DNA of 42,366 nt from Helicobacteraceae bacterium CG2_30_36_10 (GTDB taxonomy: Bacteria > Campylobacterota > Campylobacteria > Campylobacterales > Sulfurimonadaceae): contig MNYP01000046.1 in NCBI GenBank assembly GCA_001873135.1, positions 1-42,366 on the forward strand. Reading direction: 5' to 3'. The notes under the pieces were generated by a model. It saw nothing but the letters and a program-made list of their open reading frames with translations. It searched no databases and was not told the DNA's origin. Every line of letters starts with the position of its first letter. The first letter of the stretch is position 1. Of this stretch, positions 8,145-18,089 are shown in pieces. A program made the translations under genes and the position numbers.

Positions 8145-11100
8145 ATGATAGAAAAAATTATAGAGTTTAGTGTCAAAAACAAATTTTTGCTGCTCATAGC
8201 TACACTCTTTTTAGCTTTTGCCTCTTTTTGGGCACTTAAAAATACGCCTCTTGATGCTATTCCAGACCTCTCTCCTCCTCAGGTAATTGTAAAAATAAAC
8301 TGGGCGGGGCAGTCTCCTGAAATCATAGAGAATCAAGGAACCTATCCGCTTATCTCGCAGTTTTTGGCTATTGCAAATATTGAGACGGTACGAGGTTTTT
8401 CTACCTATGAGAATGGTCTGATATATATTATATTTAAAGAGGGAACCGACCTTTACTGGGCAAGAAGCAGAGTCTTAGAGCAGTTGACTTCCGTGCAGTC
8501 TTCGCTTGATAGTTCCATGAAAGTAACTCTGGGTCCCGATGCAAGCGGTGTTGGCTGGGTATATGAGTACGCTCTAAAATCAAAAACAAAAAATCTCTCC
8601 GAACTTAGAACTCTGCAGGACTACTACTATAAATATGCGCTTTTGGGAGTTGATGGAGTCAGTGAAGTGGCTTCCGTGGGCGGTTTTGTGCCGACTTACC
8701 AAGTCACTCTAAAGAACGATACTCTTGTTAGATACAACCTCAGCATTCAAGATATAGCCAAAACTCTCAAAGCTAACAACAATGACACAGGCGGACGGAT
8801 AGTCATCCAAAACGGCTACGAATGGATGGTTCAAGCCAAAGGGTACGTGCAAAACTTAGACGACATCCGCTCACTTGTTGTTGCCACAAAAGCCGGTATT
8901 CCCCTAACCATAAACGATATAGCAAGAGTTGAACTCACACCCGCGGCTCGCAGAGGCGTAGCCGATTTGAACGGCGAGGGTGAAGTCGTTGGCGGGATTG
9001 TTATGGTTCGTTATGGCGAAGATGTCTACGCGACCATTAAACGAATAGAAAAGAAGATGGGTGAGTTAAAAGTCGACGGCGTTGAAGTCGTTGAAGTTTA
9101 TAATCGCTCACGACTGATTGAAAAAGCTGTTGGGACACTCAAGTCTACTCTTATTGAAGAGAGTATTATCGTCATAGTAGTTATTGCTCTCTTTTTGATG
9201 CATCTGCGCTCCTCTTTTATAGTCATCATTATCTTGCCGCTTACAATCGGTGCGACATTTTTACTTATGAAACTCTTTGGCGTCGGCTCAAATATTATGA
9301 GTCTCGGCGGAATTGCCATTGCAATCGGAGCGATGGTTGATGCAACCATAGTTATGATAGAAAATGCCCATAAGAGCATCATAAAAGAGGAGGAGAAAAA
9401 GGGAGAATCCCTCTCTAAAGAGGAGAGATTTGAAGTGATTTTAAACTCTTCAAAAGTAGTCGGTCGTCCGATATTTTTTGCTCTCTCTTTGGTTGTGGTC
9501 TCGTTTTTGCCTATCTTTGCACTCTCGGGACAGGAGGGACTCCTCTTTACTCCGCTTGCCTTTACAAAAACATTCGCAATGATGGCAGGTGCGATTCTCT
9601 CTATTACTGTAGTGCCTGTTTTAATGCTCTATTTTGTAAAGGGGAAAATCTTAAATGAGCGTAAAAATCCACTCAATAGATTTTTCATCTGGCTCTACAC
9701 TCCCATACTCACTTACGGACTTAAACTAAAGTATCTAGTGCTTGTGCTTGTAGTTGTGGCACTTGGGTACATCTATCCGCTTTATAGCGGTCTGAAATGG
9801 GAGTTTATGCCTCCGCTCAATGAGCAGAGTGTTATGTATATGCCCGTTACTCCATACGGAATTAGTGTGGACCAGAGCAAGATGCTTACTCAAAAAACAG
9901 ATGCCATCATAAAATCATTTCCTGAAGTGGCTATTGTTTTTGGAAAAGGGGGTCGTGCCGACTCTGCAACCGACCCTGCTCCCCTTGGAATGATTGAGAC
10001 TATCATAACTTTTAAACCCCAGAGTGAGTGGCGGGAGGGAATGACTTATGAAAAACTTATGAGAGAACTCGAAGAAGCTCTGAGAGTTCCTGGACTTGTA
10101 AACTCATGGACCTACCCAATTCGTGGACGTATAGATATGCTTTTAAGTGGCATCAGAACACCTCTTGGCATAAAACTTTACGGCAAAAATGCGGAGGGTC
10201 TGCAAAAATATGCCAAAGAGATAGAGGCAGTTTTAAGAGGATACGACAAGACTTTATCTATTTTTGCCGATCAGGCAAGTGCCGGGTATTATCTCGATAT
10301 AGATATAGATGAGAAAAAACTTGCACGCTACAATCTTTCAAAAGATTATCTGTTAGAGTATGTCTCAACGGCTGTTGGAGGCATGAAAATCTCTACTATG
10401 TATAAAGGCTTAGAGCGTTACCCGATAGCACTTAGATTTGAAGAGCAAGAGAGAAGAGACATAGAGTCACTAAAAAATATTATGATAAAGAGTCCGCTAG
10501 GCTTTGTTCCCCTGAGCACCTTTGCTAAAGTCGAGTACCGTGAGAGTGCCTCAGTCATTAAGAGTGAGATGGCTTCTCCCGTGACCTTTATATATATAAC
10601 TCCACATGCCGGTATAAATGCTGCCGAGTATAAACAAGAGGCGAAAAAACTGCTACAAAATATCAAACTGCCGGCAGGGTATTATATAGAGTGGGCAGGA
10701 CAGAGTGAATACCTTGACTCCGCTATGGCTAAAATAGTCTGGATAATCCCAGCCGTTTTAGTAATGATTTTAATGCTTATTTACTTTGCTCTCAAAGAGT
10801 TTATTCCGACGCTTATAGTCTTTTTCACTCTCCCTTTTGCTCTTTTGGGCGGGCTGCTTTATATAGATATTTTAAACTTTAACATGAGCATCGCTGTAGT
10901 CGTAGGCTTTTTAGCCCTCCTTGGAGTTGCGGCTGAAACAGCTATAGTAATGATAGTTTACCTCCAAGAGGCACTCGATACAGCCAAGGAGAAATATGCT
11001 GAGAGTTTTGGACTCCAAGAGCTAAACGAGGCGATTTACGAAGGTGCTGTTGCAAGAGTAAGACCAAAACTTATGACGGTTTTTGCGATACTAGCAGGAC

Positions 11101-11255
11101 TTTTACCTATTATGTATGCAACAGGTGTAGGAAGCGAAGTAATGCAGCGCATAGCCGCACCAATGGTAGGAGGAGTAATTAGTTCAGCCATACTGAGCCT
11201 CGTAATTATCCCTATACTTTTTGAGATTTATGTGAAGAGGAAAATAGAGAAATAA
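8145..11255 (+). CDS. cusA: Heavy-metal efflux RND permease, CusA-type (Cu/Ag)
   Basis: 1036 aa, 12-TM RND architecture; DAIPDLSPPQVIV, ATDPAPLGMIETIITFKP and GRIDMLLSGIRTPLGIKLYG resemble CusA rather than CzcA. Confidence 0.88.
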   Translation: MIEKIIEFSVKNKFLLLIATLFLAFASFWALKNTPLDAIPDLSPPQVIVKINWAGQSPEIIENQGTYPLISQFLAIANIETVRGFSTYENGLIYIIFKEGTDLYWARSRVLEQLTSVQSSLDSSMKVTLGPDASGVGWVYEYALKSKTKNLSELRTLQDYYYKYALLGVDGVSEVASVGGFVPTYQVTLKNDTLVRYNLSIQDIAKTLKANNNDTGGRIVIQNGYEWMVQAKGYVQNLDDIRSLVVATKAGIPLTINDIARVELTPAARRGVADLNGEGEVVGGIVMVRYGEDVYATIKRIEKKMGELKVDGVEVVEVYNRSRLIEKAVGTLKSTLIEESIIVIVVIALFLMHLRSSFIVIIILPLTIGATFLLMKLFGVGSNIMSLGGIAIAIGAMVDATIVMIENAHKSIIKEEEKKGESLSKEERFEVILNSSKVVGRPIFFALSLVVVSFLPIFALSGQEGLLFTPLAFTKTFAMMAGAILSITVVPVLMLYFVKGKILNERKNPLNRFFIWLYTPILTYGLKLKYLVLVLVVVALGYIYPLYSGLKWEFMPPLNEQSVMYMPVTPYGISVDQSKMLTQKTDAIIKSFPEVAIVFGKGGRADSATDPAPLGMIETIITFKPQSEWREGMTYEKLMRELEEALRVPGLVNSWTYPIRGRIDMLLSGIRTPLGIKLYGKNAEGLQKYAKEIEAVLRGYDKTLSIFADQASAGYYLDIDIDEKKLARYNLSKDYLLEYVSTAVGGMKISTMYKGLERYPIALRFEEQERRDIESLKNIMIKSPLGFVPLSTFAKVEYRESASVIKSEMASPVTFIYITPHAGINAAEYKQEAKKLLQNIKLPAGYYIEWAGQSEYLDSAMAKIVWIIPAVLVMILMLIYFALKEFIPTLIVFFTLPFALLGGLLYIDILNFNMSIAVVVGFLALLGVAAETAIVMIVYLQEALDTAKEKYAESFGLQELNEAIYEGAVARVRPKLMTVFAILAGLLPIMYATGVGSEVMQRIAAPMVGGVISSAILSLVIIPILFEIYVKRKIEK

Positions 11256-11390
11256 TTGATAAGAGAAGAGTCTATGGCAAAGAAGTTTAATCAAAAGTTT
11301 ATGTACTCTTCTGAAATATAAATACACAACATCCAATTATTGGATGTCTGCGTACACTTAAATCATATGAAGACTTTAGCAGATTTATTT

Positions 11391-11753
11391 TTACATTCCG
11401 CCTTGTCTCGCTCCATTGCCTTGTCCCATTCCTTTGCCTTGTCCCATATTAGGATTTTGATTCATACGCTCTTGCATTTGAGTTTTTTGATGATTTTGAA
11501 ACTCCACTTGCGTAAGAACACCGTCATTGTTTGTATCAACATCTTCAAAGGTTGGTGCATTGCCTGCATTACGCATCTGCTTTCCCGCTTCTGCTTGTTC
11601 AGTCATACGCGTTTGCTGAGCATTTTCGAACTCTGTCTGCGTTACCTCACCATTACCGTCAGCATCAAAATCACTATAACTAGGCATATTATTGCCCATT
11701 CCCGCCATAAGCACACCGCTAAGAAATACACTTGCTAATGTTAAACGTTTCAT
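11391..11753 (-). CDS. Exported EF-hand protein (two EF-hands)
   Basis: Signal peptide MKRLTLASVFLSGVLMAG; loops DFDADGNGEVTQTEF and DVDTNNDGVLTQVEF; Gly/Met/Gln-rich tail. Confidence 0.88.
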   Translation of the reverse strand: MKRLTLASVFLSGVLMAGMGNNMPSYSDFDADGNGEVTQTEFENAQQTRMTEQAEAGKQMRNAGNAPTFEDVDTNNDGVLTQVEFQNHQKTQMQERMNQNPNMGQGKGMGQGNGARQGGM

Positions 11754-11823
11754 TTTGAACTCCTTGTATTTTTAACATTATATCACTCTAACCATTAACT
11801 GATATATAAAAGTTCTCTGCCCT

Positions 11824-13485
11824 CTATCCTTTTTTCAATTCCTCTATGATTTTATCAGCCACTCTAAAAGAGTTTGCATAAATAGTCCAGGTGTACGGGA
11901 CACTGCCTCCTGTTGGCATAAAGCTCGCATCTGTCACATATAAGTTTTGCAACTCGTGCGCTTTACAGTTTTTGTCTAAAACTGAGGTTTTTGGGTTATC
12001 TCCAAACCTGCAGCCGCCGGCGACCAAGTTTGGCGGCGGTGCTGATGAAATACTGTAGGAAATCTCCTCCGCGCCCATCTCTTTTAAAACCTGTGTCGCT
12101 TTTTTTGCTAAATACTCTCCAATTTTTACATCTTGGGGATGTCCCCAAAGGTTAATCGCACCAACCGGCATGTGGAATTTATCTTCAACTTCAGCATCTA
12201 CACTTACAAAACACTCGTCACTCGGGAGCCAATCATTAAAAACTTCAAAGCTCAGCACTCTTGAAGTTGTTAGAGTTTTATGTATCTTTTTACGAAGCGC
12301 ATCTCCCCAGATAATATCTCCCTCATCATTGTAAAACTCTCTTGAAGCACGCGAGACAATGTTTGCGTGTTCAAATAAAAAGTCAATTGTTCCGCCCTTG
12401 TACTTTTTACCGGACTCTTCATAATCATACCAATCTTGCAAGGAGCGGTTAAAAAACACCCCCGCTTGCATCAACTCTATTTGCTGATTTTTTGTCAGGT
12501 TCTCAAACTTAAAACGACCCTGTCCAGAACCGCCACCGGAAAAGATTAGGTTGCGTCCGACCTCTTTGCTATTGTTTGCTATGCCATGTGGAAAATATAT
12601 GTTTTTGGAGTTTAAAAGAAGTCGCGCACTCTCTATGGCTTGAGCAGCTACGACAAAAATTTTAGCCCTCACTTCATGCGACTGCATATTTTTATCGTAG
12701 TAATGCACTGTAGTTATTTTACTCTCATCGCTCTCAAGTTTATAGACAAAAGCTTCTGTGATTATCTCCGCCTTGCATTTTTGCAAAAGAGCCGCTCTTG
12801 CACTCCCTTTTGCTCCGGTTGCACAGCCGTAGCTTCCACAAAAGTTACTATAAGAACAAGCGTTTCTATTTAGCGTGGCATGTGGAAGTATGGCTCTGGG
12901 AGTCGGTATACTTTCAAACCCTAAATTTGCACATGCCGAGTCAAACCACTTAGTCACGCCATTCTCTTCAAGCTTGGCATGTGGAAAGTTCGGAGTACTG
13001 CGTGGTTCAGAAAATTTGTGTTTCGTAATATTGCCGGACACGCCCACAACTCTTTCAACCTTCTCATAGTAAGGCTCCAGCTCTTCATAACTTATAGGCC
13101 AGTCAACAACATTTGCACCCTCAATTTCTCCATAAACGCTTTTGAGTTTAAAGTCGTTTGGCTTCATTCTGTGAAAATAACCGCTCATAAGATTAGACGA
13201 GCCTCCGACCATTGAGCCGTTCCAAAAACTCCACTCCGCTTCACTCCCGACATAACGGGTTATTGAGCCATCTTCTTCTCTTTGGTTGATTACATGCTGT
13301 TCCTCTTTTAAAAGAGGGGTGAACATATTTCTGCGCGAAACTCCAAGTTCATCTTTGGAAAAATCTTCTTCTTTATAGTTTTTTCCCTTTTCTAAAACAA
13401 CTACATTAAAACCTGCATTGCTGAGTTCATACGCAATCGGTGAACCGCCTGCTCCGCTTCCTATTATACAAACATCATACATCAT
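11824..13485 (-). CDS. GMC-family FAD oxidoreductase (gluconate 2-dehydrogenase-like large subunit)
   Basis: N-terminal FAD motif CIIGSGAGGSPIAYELSNAGFNVVVLEKG; C-terminal NLYVTDASFMPTGGSVPYTWTIYANSFRVADKI. Confidence 0.9.
   Translation of the reverse strand: MMYDVCIIGSGAGGSPIAYELSNAGFNVVVLEKGKNYKEEDFSKDELGVSRRNMFTPLLKEEQHVINQREEDGSITRYVGSEAEWSFWNGSMVGGSSNLMSGYFHRMKPNDFKLKSVYGEIEGANVVDWPISYEELEPYYEKVERVVGVSGNITKHKFSEPRSTPNFPHAKLEENGVTKWFDSACANLGFESIPTPRAILPHATLNRNACSYSNFCGSYGCATGAKGSARAALLQKCKAEIITEAFVYKLESDESKITTVHYYDKNMQSHEVRAKIFVVAAQAIESARLLLNSKNIYFPHGIANNSKEVGRNLIFSGGGSGQGRFKFENLTKNQQIELMQAGVFFNRSLQDWYDYEESGKKYKGGTIDFLFEHANIVSRASREFYNDEGDIIWGDALRKKIHKTLTTSRVLSFEVFNDWLPSDECFVSVDAEVEDKFHMPVGAINLWGHPQDVKIGEYLAKKATQVLKEMGAEEISYSISSAPPPNLVAGGCRFGDNPKTSVLDKNCKAHELQNLYVTDASFMPTGGSVPYTWTIYANSFRVADKIIEELKKG
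12167..12177 (-). repeat. Exact GGCATGTGGAA copy
   Basis: Direct read. Confidence 0.95.
12877..12887 (-). repeat. Exact GGCATGTGGAA copy (gene sense LPHAT)
   Basis: Direct read. Confidence 0.95.
12976..12986 (-). repeat. Exact GGCATGTGGAA copy (gene sense FPHAK)
   Basis: Direct read. Confidence 0.95.
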
Positions 13486-13973
13486 AACAGAGGCTCCTTC
13501 GGACGTGGCATGCCTGCGGCAAACTCAAGCCATTTCTGCCCGTTTTCATTTTTATTTACACCGTAAACTTTGTCACTGAATGTTGCTTCCATTACATACG
13601 ACAAGAGAGCATAGATCCAATTCTCGCCCCATTTTTCTTTTGAAACAATTTTTAGTATCTCTTGACGCTTGTCCGCTGAGAGTTGTGTGTAGGTTTTTTT
13701 GTACTGGGCAACCGCTTCTTCATTAAGCCATTGCGCTCCATTTCTTATAGAAGTTTTCTCTTCTTCGGTTACTCTGGTATGGTGCAGTATTATCAGTAAA
13801 TAAGCCCGAACATCTACTTCTAACTTCTTGGCATGTGCAAACAGATCTTCTGCGGCAATTACCATAGTATCTAAAGGATAGACTGCTCCAAAAAGTTTAC
13901 CTGCGGACATTACTATAACTGCAGTGGTTAAAAAGCTAGTTTTTAAAAAAGCTCTACGGGAGTTCAAAATCAA
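13482..13973 (-). CDS. Gluconate 2-dehydrogenase subunit 3-like protein with Tat signal
   Basis: N-terminus SRRAFLKTSFLTTAVIVMSAGKLFGA; 4-bp overlap with GMC gene. Confidence 0.82.
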   Translation of the reverse strand: MILNSRRAFLKTSFLTTAVIVMSAGKLFGAVYPLDTMVIAAEDLFAHAKKLEVDVRAYLLIILHHTRVTEEEKTSIRNGAQWLNEEAVAQYKKTYTQLSADKRQEILKIVSKEKWGENWIYALLSYVMEATFSDKVYGVNKNENGQKWLEFAAGMPRPKEPLL

Positions 13974-13998
13974 AGTTACCTTCCTTTTAAGTACAGGC

Positions 13999-15594
13999 TC
14001 AAATATAATTAATTATCTCTTTGCTTGTCTCTTCGTTTTCAACGATTATATTTTTAAAACCCATGTCCATAAGACTTTTTTTCTCTCTTATAGAGTGTAT
14101 TTTAATAATCACCTTGTCGGGGTGAACAACTCTTTGAATCATCTGAGAGAGCAGGTAGAGTTTTTTTGCATTATCTATGGCAATGATAATTTTTTTGGCT
14201 CTGGAAATATAGGCTTTGTTCAAAATCTCTCTGTTTGCCGCATTTCCAAATATAACAGATTCATGTTTTGTCTGTGCCAAATGAAACATATCGGGGTTAT
14301 TTTCTACAACAATATAAAACTCGCCGTCATTTTTTAGTTTTTGGGCAACATTCTGCCCAAACTCACCGTAACCTAGAACTACCACATGGTCACGTATCGA
14401 GGTACTAAACATAGACTCTTGCTGCTCATCGGTATCGCTTTTTATAAGAAGGTCGGCTATAGAACTTAAGTTGTTAAGTATGAAAGGGGTCATAATCATG
14501 GAGAGCACTATAGTTATGGTCATCACTTGCCCATAAGGCGAATCAACAAGGGAATGTGCACGTGCAAGTTCTAAAATCGCCAGAGCAAACTCACCAATCT
14601 GGATGAGTGAAAAAGCTGTTTTTATACTTGTTCTTTTATTGTTCTTTTTACTCAGTCTGGTTATTAAAAAAATTATGCTAAATTTTATAAACATAATTGC
14701 AAAAAGCAAAAGTACAATAATATGTGCATACTCAAACATTACGTCAAACTTAATCTGCATACCTATTGTTATAAAGAAAACCCCTAAAAGCAAGTCTCTA
14801 AAGGGAACTAGATCTGCTTCTGCCTGATGTTTGTATTTTGTCTCGGCGATGAGCATTCCCGCAACAAAAGCACCTAAAGAGTATGAGAAACCAAGGAAGT
14901 GTGCCCCGTAAGAAGCAGCGATCGCCAAAAATAAAATGGAGCCGATGAAAAGCTCATCAGAGTGTGTTTTTATAATTTGCGTCAAAAACGGTTCGAGTAA
15001 ATATTTACCCACAACATACAAAACAACGCCGATAATCACAATGCCAAGAACAATGCCCACCATAATATTCTCAATACTGTTCTGGGATGAACTGATGACG
15101 CCGATAACAATCAAAATAGGAATAACGGCAATATCTTGCATGATTAAAATACCCAAGGCATTTTTACCATACTGCTTGTTTATTTCACCCGTTTCATTAA
15201 ATGTTTTTAAAACTATGGCAGTAGAGCTCATTGCCACCGCCAAAGAGATAACCAAAGCACTGTATTGGCTGAGACTAAACACGTAATAAGCAAGAATAAA
15301 AACAATCAAAGCGGTAATAAGAATCTGTGCGCTGCCCACAACAAATACCTCATACTTCATCTCTTTTAAGTTTTTTACGGAAAATTCCAGTCCTATAGTA
15401 AACATTAAAAAAACTATACCAAACTCAGCAACCTCTTTGAGTTGAAAATTATTTGCTACGTTGTGCAGTCCAAACATATACGAAATAATTGTACCCGTAA
15501 TGATATAGCCGATTATCGTCGGCAAACCAAACTTTTTTAGTATGATATTGAGTAGCAATGAAATAAAAAGTGCTGTGACTATTATGGCAAGCAT
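13999..15594 (-). CDS. CPA2 monovalent cation:proton antiporter, KefB/KefC-like, with RCK/TrkA-N domain
   Basis: Polytopic TM region, FTIGLEFSVKNL, AMSSTAIVLKTFNETGE, and Rossmann VVLGYGEFGQNVAQKL. Confidence 0.92.
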   Translation of the reverse strand: MLAIIVTALFISLLLNIILKKFGLPTIIGYIITGTIISYMFGLHNVANNFQLKEVAEFGIVFLMFTIGLEFSVKNLKEMKYEVFVVGSAQILITALIVFILAYYVFSLSQYSALVISLAVAMSSTAIVLKTFNETGEINKQYGKNALGILIMQDIAVIPILIVIGVISSSQNSIENIMVGIVLGIVIIGVVLYVVGKYLLEPFLTQIIKTHSDELFIGSILFLAIAASYGAHFLGFSYSLGAFVAGMLIAETKYKHQAEADLVPFRDLLLGVFFITIGMQIKFDVMFEYAHIIVLLLFAIMFIKFSIIFLITRLSKKNNKRTSIKTAFSLIQIGEFALAILELARAHSLVDSPYGQVMTITIVLSMIMTPFILNNLSSIADLLIKSDTDEQQESMFSTSIRDHVVVLGYGEFGQNVAQKLKNDGEFYIVVENNPDMFHLAQTKHESVIFGNAANREILNKAYISRAKKIIIAIDNAKKLYLLSQMIQRVVHPDKVIIKIHSIREKKSLMDMGFKNIIVENEETSKEIINYI

Positions 15595-16910
15595 CAGACT
15601 CTCTCTTTCATATGTAACTCTAACTGAGGAAAGGGTATAGAAATATTGTTGGCACGTAAAGCGTTATAGATTAAAATTAGAAAATCAGACCTTAAAGACA
15701 TACTTTTTGTTTTAATGTAGAGCAGATTACTTGCACTTAGAGCACCCAGTACTGCGTTTTTTACATCATCAACTTCTGTATCGAATGCGACGGAAAATGG
15801 GATAAGCAATCGCCTGACTTTATCTTCAAGTGTCCAATCAACTACGTTGTTTTGTATAAATGATGAGTTTGGAACTACAATGTCAATATTGTCAAAGGTT
15901 TTAACAGTCGTTGAACGGATACGGATATCTGTTACTGCTCCAAGGACAATATCATTAATTTCAATTGTGTCACCAACTCTAATAGTTCGTTCAAACATTA
16001 AAATAATGCCTGCTATAAAGTTTGAAACAACTGTTTGAAGACCAAAACCAATACCAATAGAGAGAGCCCCGGCTATGAGAGAGATGGAACTCATGTCTAT
16101 TCCAATACTGCCAAGAGCAATAATAAAAAATAGCAGTACAATAGATGTAGAGAGACTGAGAAAACTCATTGGACGCTCATTATAAACAAATATTGGAGAT
16201 GTGCTTATTTCTATTTCTCGCTTAATAGCCTCTATTTTATCACTATCTTCAATTACAGCTTTTTCAAGACGGAGTTTTTGAGAGACCTTCTTTTGCACAC
16301 TCTCTTCAAACTTTGTATCTAAAGAGATTTGTTTTGAAGAGATAGAATCCCAATCACTGCACTCAACCGAGTTAAGGCTGTTGTTTAATAAATCACTTAT
16401 CTCTTCTTGATGCTCTTGGATAAGAGAAATTTTTTCTTTAATATTTTTTTGCTGTATCTTATAATAGGCAAATTGCAATTGATAGGAGAGCAGTTTAGGT
16501 TTTTCATACTCAGTAATACGCTCAATACTCTTTTTTAAAAGCAGTAATTTTGACTGTATCTCACTTGCTGTACTAAAATTTTGTTCCTGCTTATACGTCA
16601 GCAGAGCTAAGGTATTGATGGCGTTATAATAATTTTCTGTGGTAATTTTTTCATTTTTAAGTATTTTTACATCATATTTGTCGATTTTAATTTTGCTTGA
16701 TGTTGCCTCTCGCAGTCTAGATAGTTGCATGATTTCATCTTTAATGATCTCTTCACTGCGCATTCCCTTATTTGACGCATAATCAATGCTTTTTTTTATC
16801 TCATCATAATAATTTTCTTTATCTGCATTTTCAAATAATTTTACATCAATCTCTGCAGAGAATAAACTTATGCAAAGTAAAAAAAATAGTAAGAGCTTAT
16901 TCTTGGGCAT
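15594..16910 (-). CDS. MscS-family mechanosensitive channel; likely start at MPKNKLLLFF (16910) rather than 16967
   Basis: Signal peptide MPKNKLLLFFLLCISLFSAE; MscS core GALSIGIGFGLQTVVSNFIAGIILMFERTIRVGDTIEI; the longer start falls inside the repeat hairpin. Confidence 0.9.
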   Translation of the reverse strand: MPKNKLLLFFLLCISLFSAEIDVKLFENADKENYYDEIKKSIDYASNKGMRSEEIIKDEIMQLSRLREATSSKIKIDKYDVKILKNEKITTENYYNAINTLALLTYKQEQNFSTASEIQSKLLLLKKSIERITEYEKPKLLSYQLQFAYYKIQQKNIKEKISLIQEHQEEISDLLNNSLNSVECSDWDSISSKQISLDTKFEESVQKKVSQKLRLEKAVIEDSDKIEAIKREIEISTSPIFVYNERPMSFLSLSTSIVLLFFIIALGSIGIDMSSISLIAGALSIGIGFGLQTVVSNFIAGIILMFERTIRVGDTIEINDIVLGAVTDIRIRSTTVKTFDNIDIVVPNSSFIQNNVVDWTLEDKVRRLLIPFSVAFDTEVDDVKNAVLGALSASNLLYIKTKSMSLRSDFLILIYNALRANNISIPFPQLELHMKERV

Positions 16911-16944
16911 CTGTGTTTTCCTGTATGGTAAAAGATTAATGCCT

Positions 16945-16970
16945 GGCATGTGGAAACATTTCCACATGCC
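16945..16970. repeat. Perfect inverted pair of the dispersed word GGCATGTGGAAA-CA-TTTCCACATGCC
   Basis: 12-bp perfect arms read directly; two exact copies, 16945-16955 and 16960-16970. Confidence 0.95.
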
Positions 16971-16987
16971 GACTTTTTAACCTTAGG

Positions 16988-18025
16988 TTATTTTTTGTCT
17001 ATGTAGAGTCTCTTTAAAACAGTTATTAAGCTATTGACGGCTTTAATTGAAGTTGTTTCATTCACAGTGTGATACCCAATAGTCGGAATCTGAAGGGTAG
17101 CACCTTGGATTTCACCTTTTGTCGCATGAATCACTCTTCCGAGCTCCGTTGTTCCAAGAGAGCCGTTTGTCCCATTTTGTTGCATCAGATTTTTCAAATA
17201 AGCATCTTTAAAATGGTATTTTATTTTTTCTTCTATAGCAATATTTTTAATTTTATTTTTAAGCGGTGACCTGAAAACTGCATTTGAATCACGATTTCTA
17301 AGAACTATGTCCAAACTAGTAATATCATCTAAAGAGGTATAGGGACTCGTATCGAGCACGAGCAACTCATTTGTGTTTATATCAAATCTTCTAAACCACT
17401 CAAGTAAAAATCTCCAGCTTTTACCTGCTTCTTCTGAAGCTGTAAAAAAAGCAGTACCTCGGTAGCCGATATGGTACATATGGATGATTACCGCCACGGA
17501 GAGGACATTGTCTAATTGTGCAGATATTAAATCATCTTTAATTTCAAGTTTATCCATAAATGCTATGGGCGTTCCCGGAAATAAAAAATCAAAACCTTCG
17601 ACTTTGAAAATTATATTGTTCCTTCTTTCACATAAAAAGGCCTCTTTTATGGTTCCCAAGCCTAAATAAGTACCGGAATAGGGCTGATATGCCTGAACTT
17701 TTTCATCAACAAATCTCGATGTAAAGCTATGTAAAAGTTTCTCAGAGTTCGAAGTTCCTGTTAGGTCGGCTCTATTTTTTGCAATAAAAGCAGCATACTG
17801 AAATTCATTATGTCCCGTACAGATCAGACCGTGTCTATCTGCATGGGCAGAAATATATCCCGACTCCGGCTCGCTCCCTTTTGCAACAAGAACACCATCG
17901 TAATACTCGACCGTTACGCCTATCTCTTCAAGCTCTCGTTTGACAAACATAAAAAATGGATGCTCAGCCCCAACGACGCTTGGTATGCGAATTAGTTGTT
18001 TTAAAATATCATAAAATTGTTCCAT
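16988..18025 (-). CDS. M42/M20-like metallopeptidase (glutamyl aminopeptidase-like)
   Basis: LIRIPSVVGAEHPFFMFVKRELEEIG, SAHADRHG, SAQLDNVLSVAV, FFTASEEAGKSW, EIQGATLQIPTIGYHTVNETTSI. Confidence 0.82.
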   Translation of the reverse strand: MEQFYDILKQLIRIPSVVGAEHPFFMFVKRELEEIGVTVEYYDGVLVAKGSEPESGYISAHADRHGLICTGHNEFQYAAFIAKNRADLTGTSNSEKLLHSFTSRFVDEKVQAYQPYSGTYLGLGTIKEAFLCERRNNIIFKVEGFDFLFPGTPIAFMDKLEIKDDLISAQLDNVLSVAVIIHMYHIGYRGTAFFTASEEAGKSWRFLLEWFRRFDINTNELLVLDTSPYTSLDDITSLDIVLRNRDSNAVFRSPLKNKIKNIAIEEKIKYHFKDAYLKNLMQQNGTNGSLGTTELGRVIHATKGEIQGATLQIPTIGYHTVNETTSIKAVNSLITVLKRLYIDKK

Positions 18026-18089
18026 CTTTCATAACTCCTATTCTGTTATATCTTCACTATCGGCTTAATAGATATACTTTATTGGATAT

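Noticed and set aside
9098-9382. 94-aa minus-strand ORF in cusA and similar antisense ORFs (e.g. 21248-21628, 22088-22375, 26414-26707)
   Set aside because: Mirror translations of TM-rich or biased coding DNA; no RBS or domain support.
11340-11738. 132-aa plus-strand ORF
   Set aside because: Antisense to the clearly real EF-hand gene; low-complexity His/Ser/Leu translation.
13508-13516. GGCATGCC palindromic half-match
   Set aside because: Contains ATGCC but not the TGTGGAA half; chance-level.
16911-16967. N-terminal extension of MscS (MWKCFHMPGINLLPYRKTQ)
   Set aside because: Also initiates inside the repeat hairpin; the signal peptide starts at MPKNKLLL.
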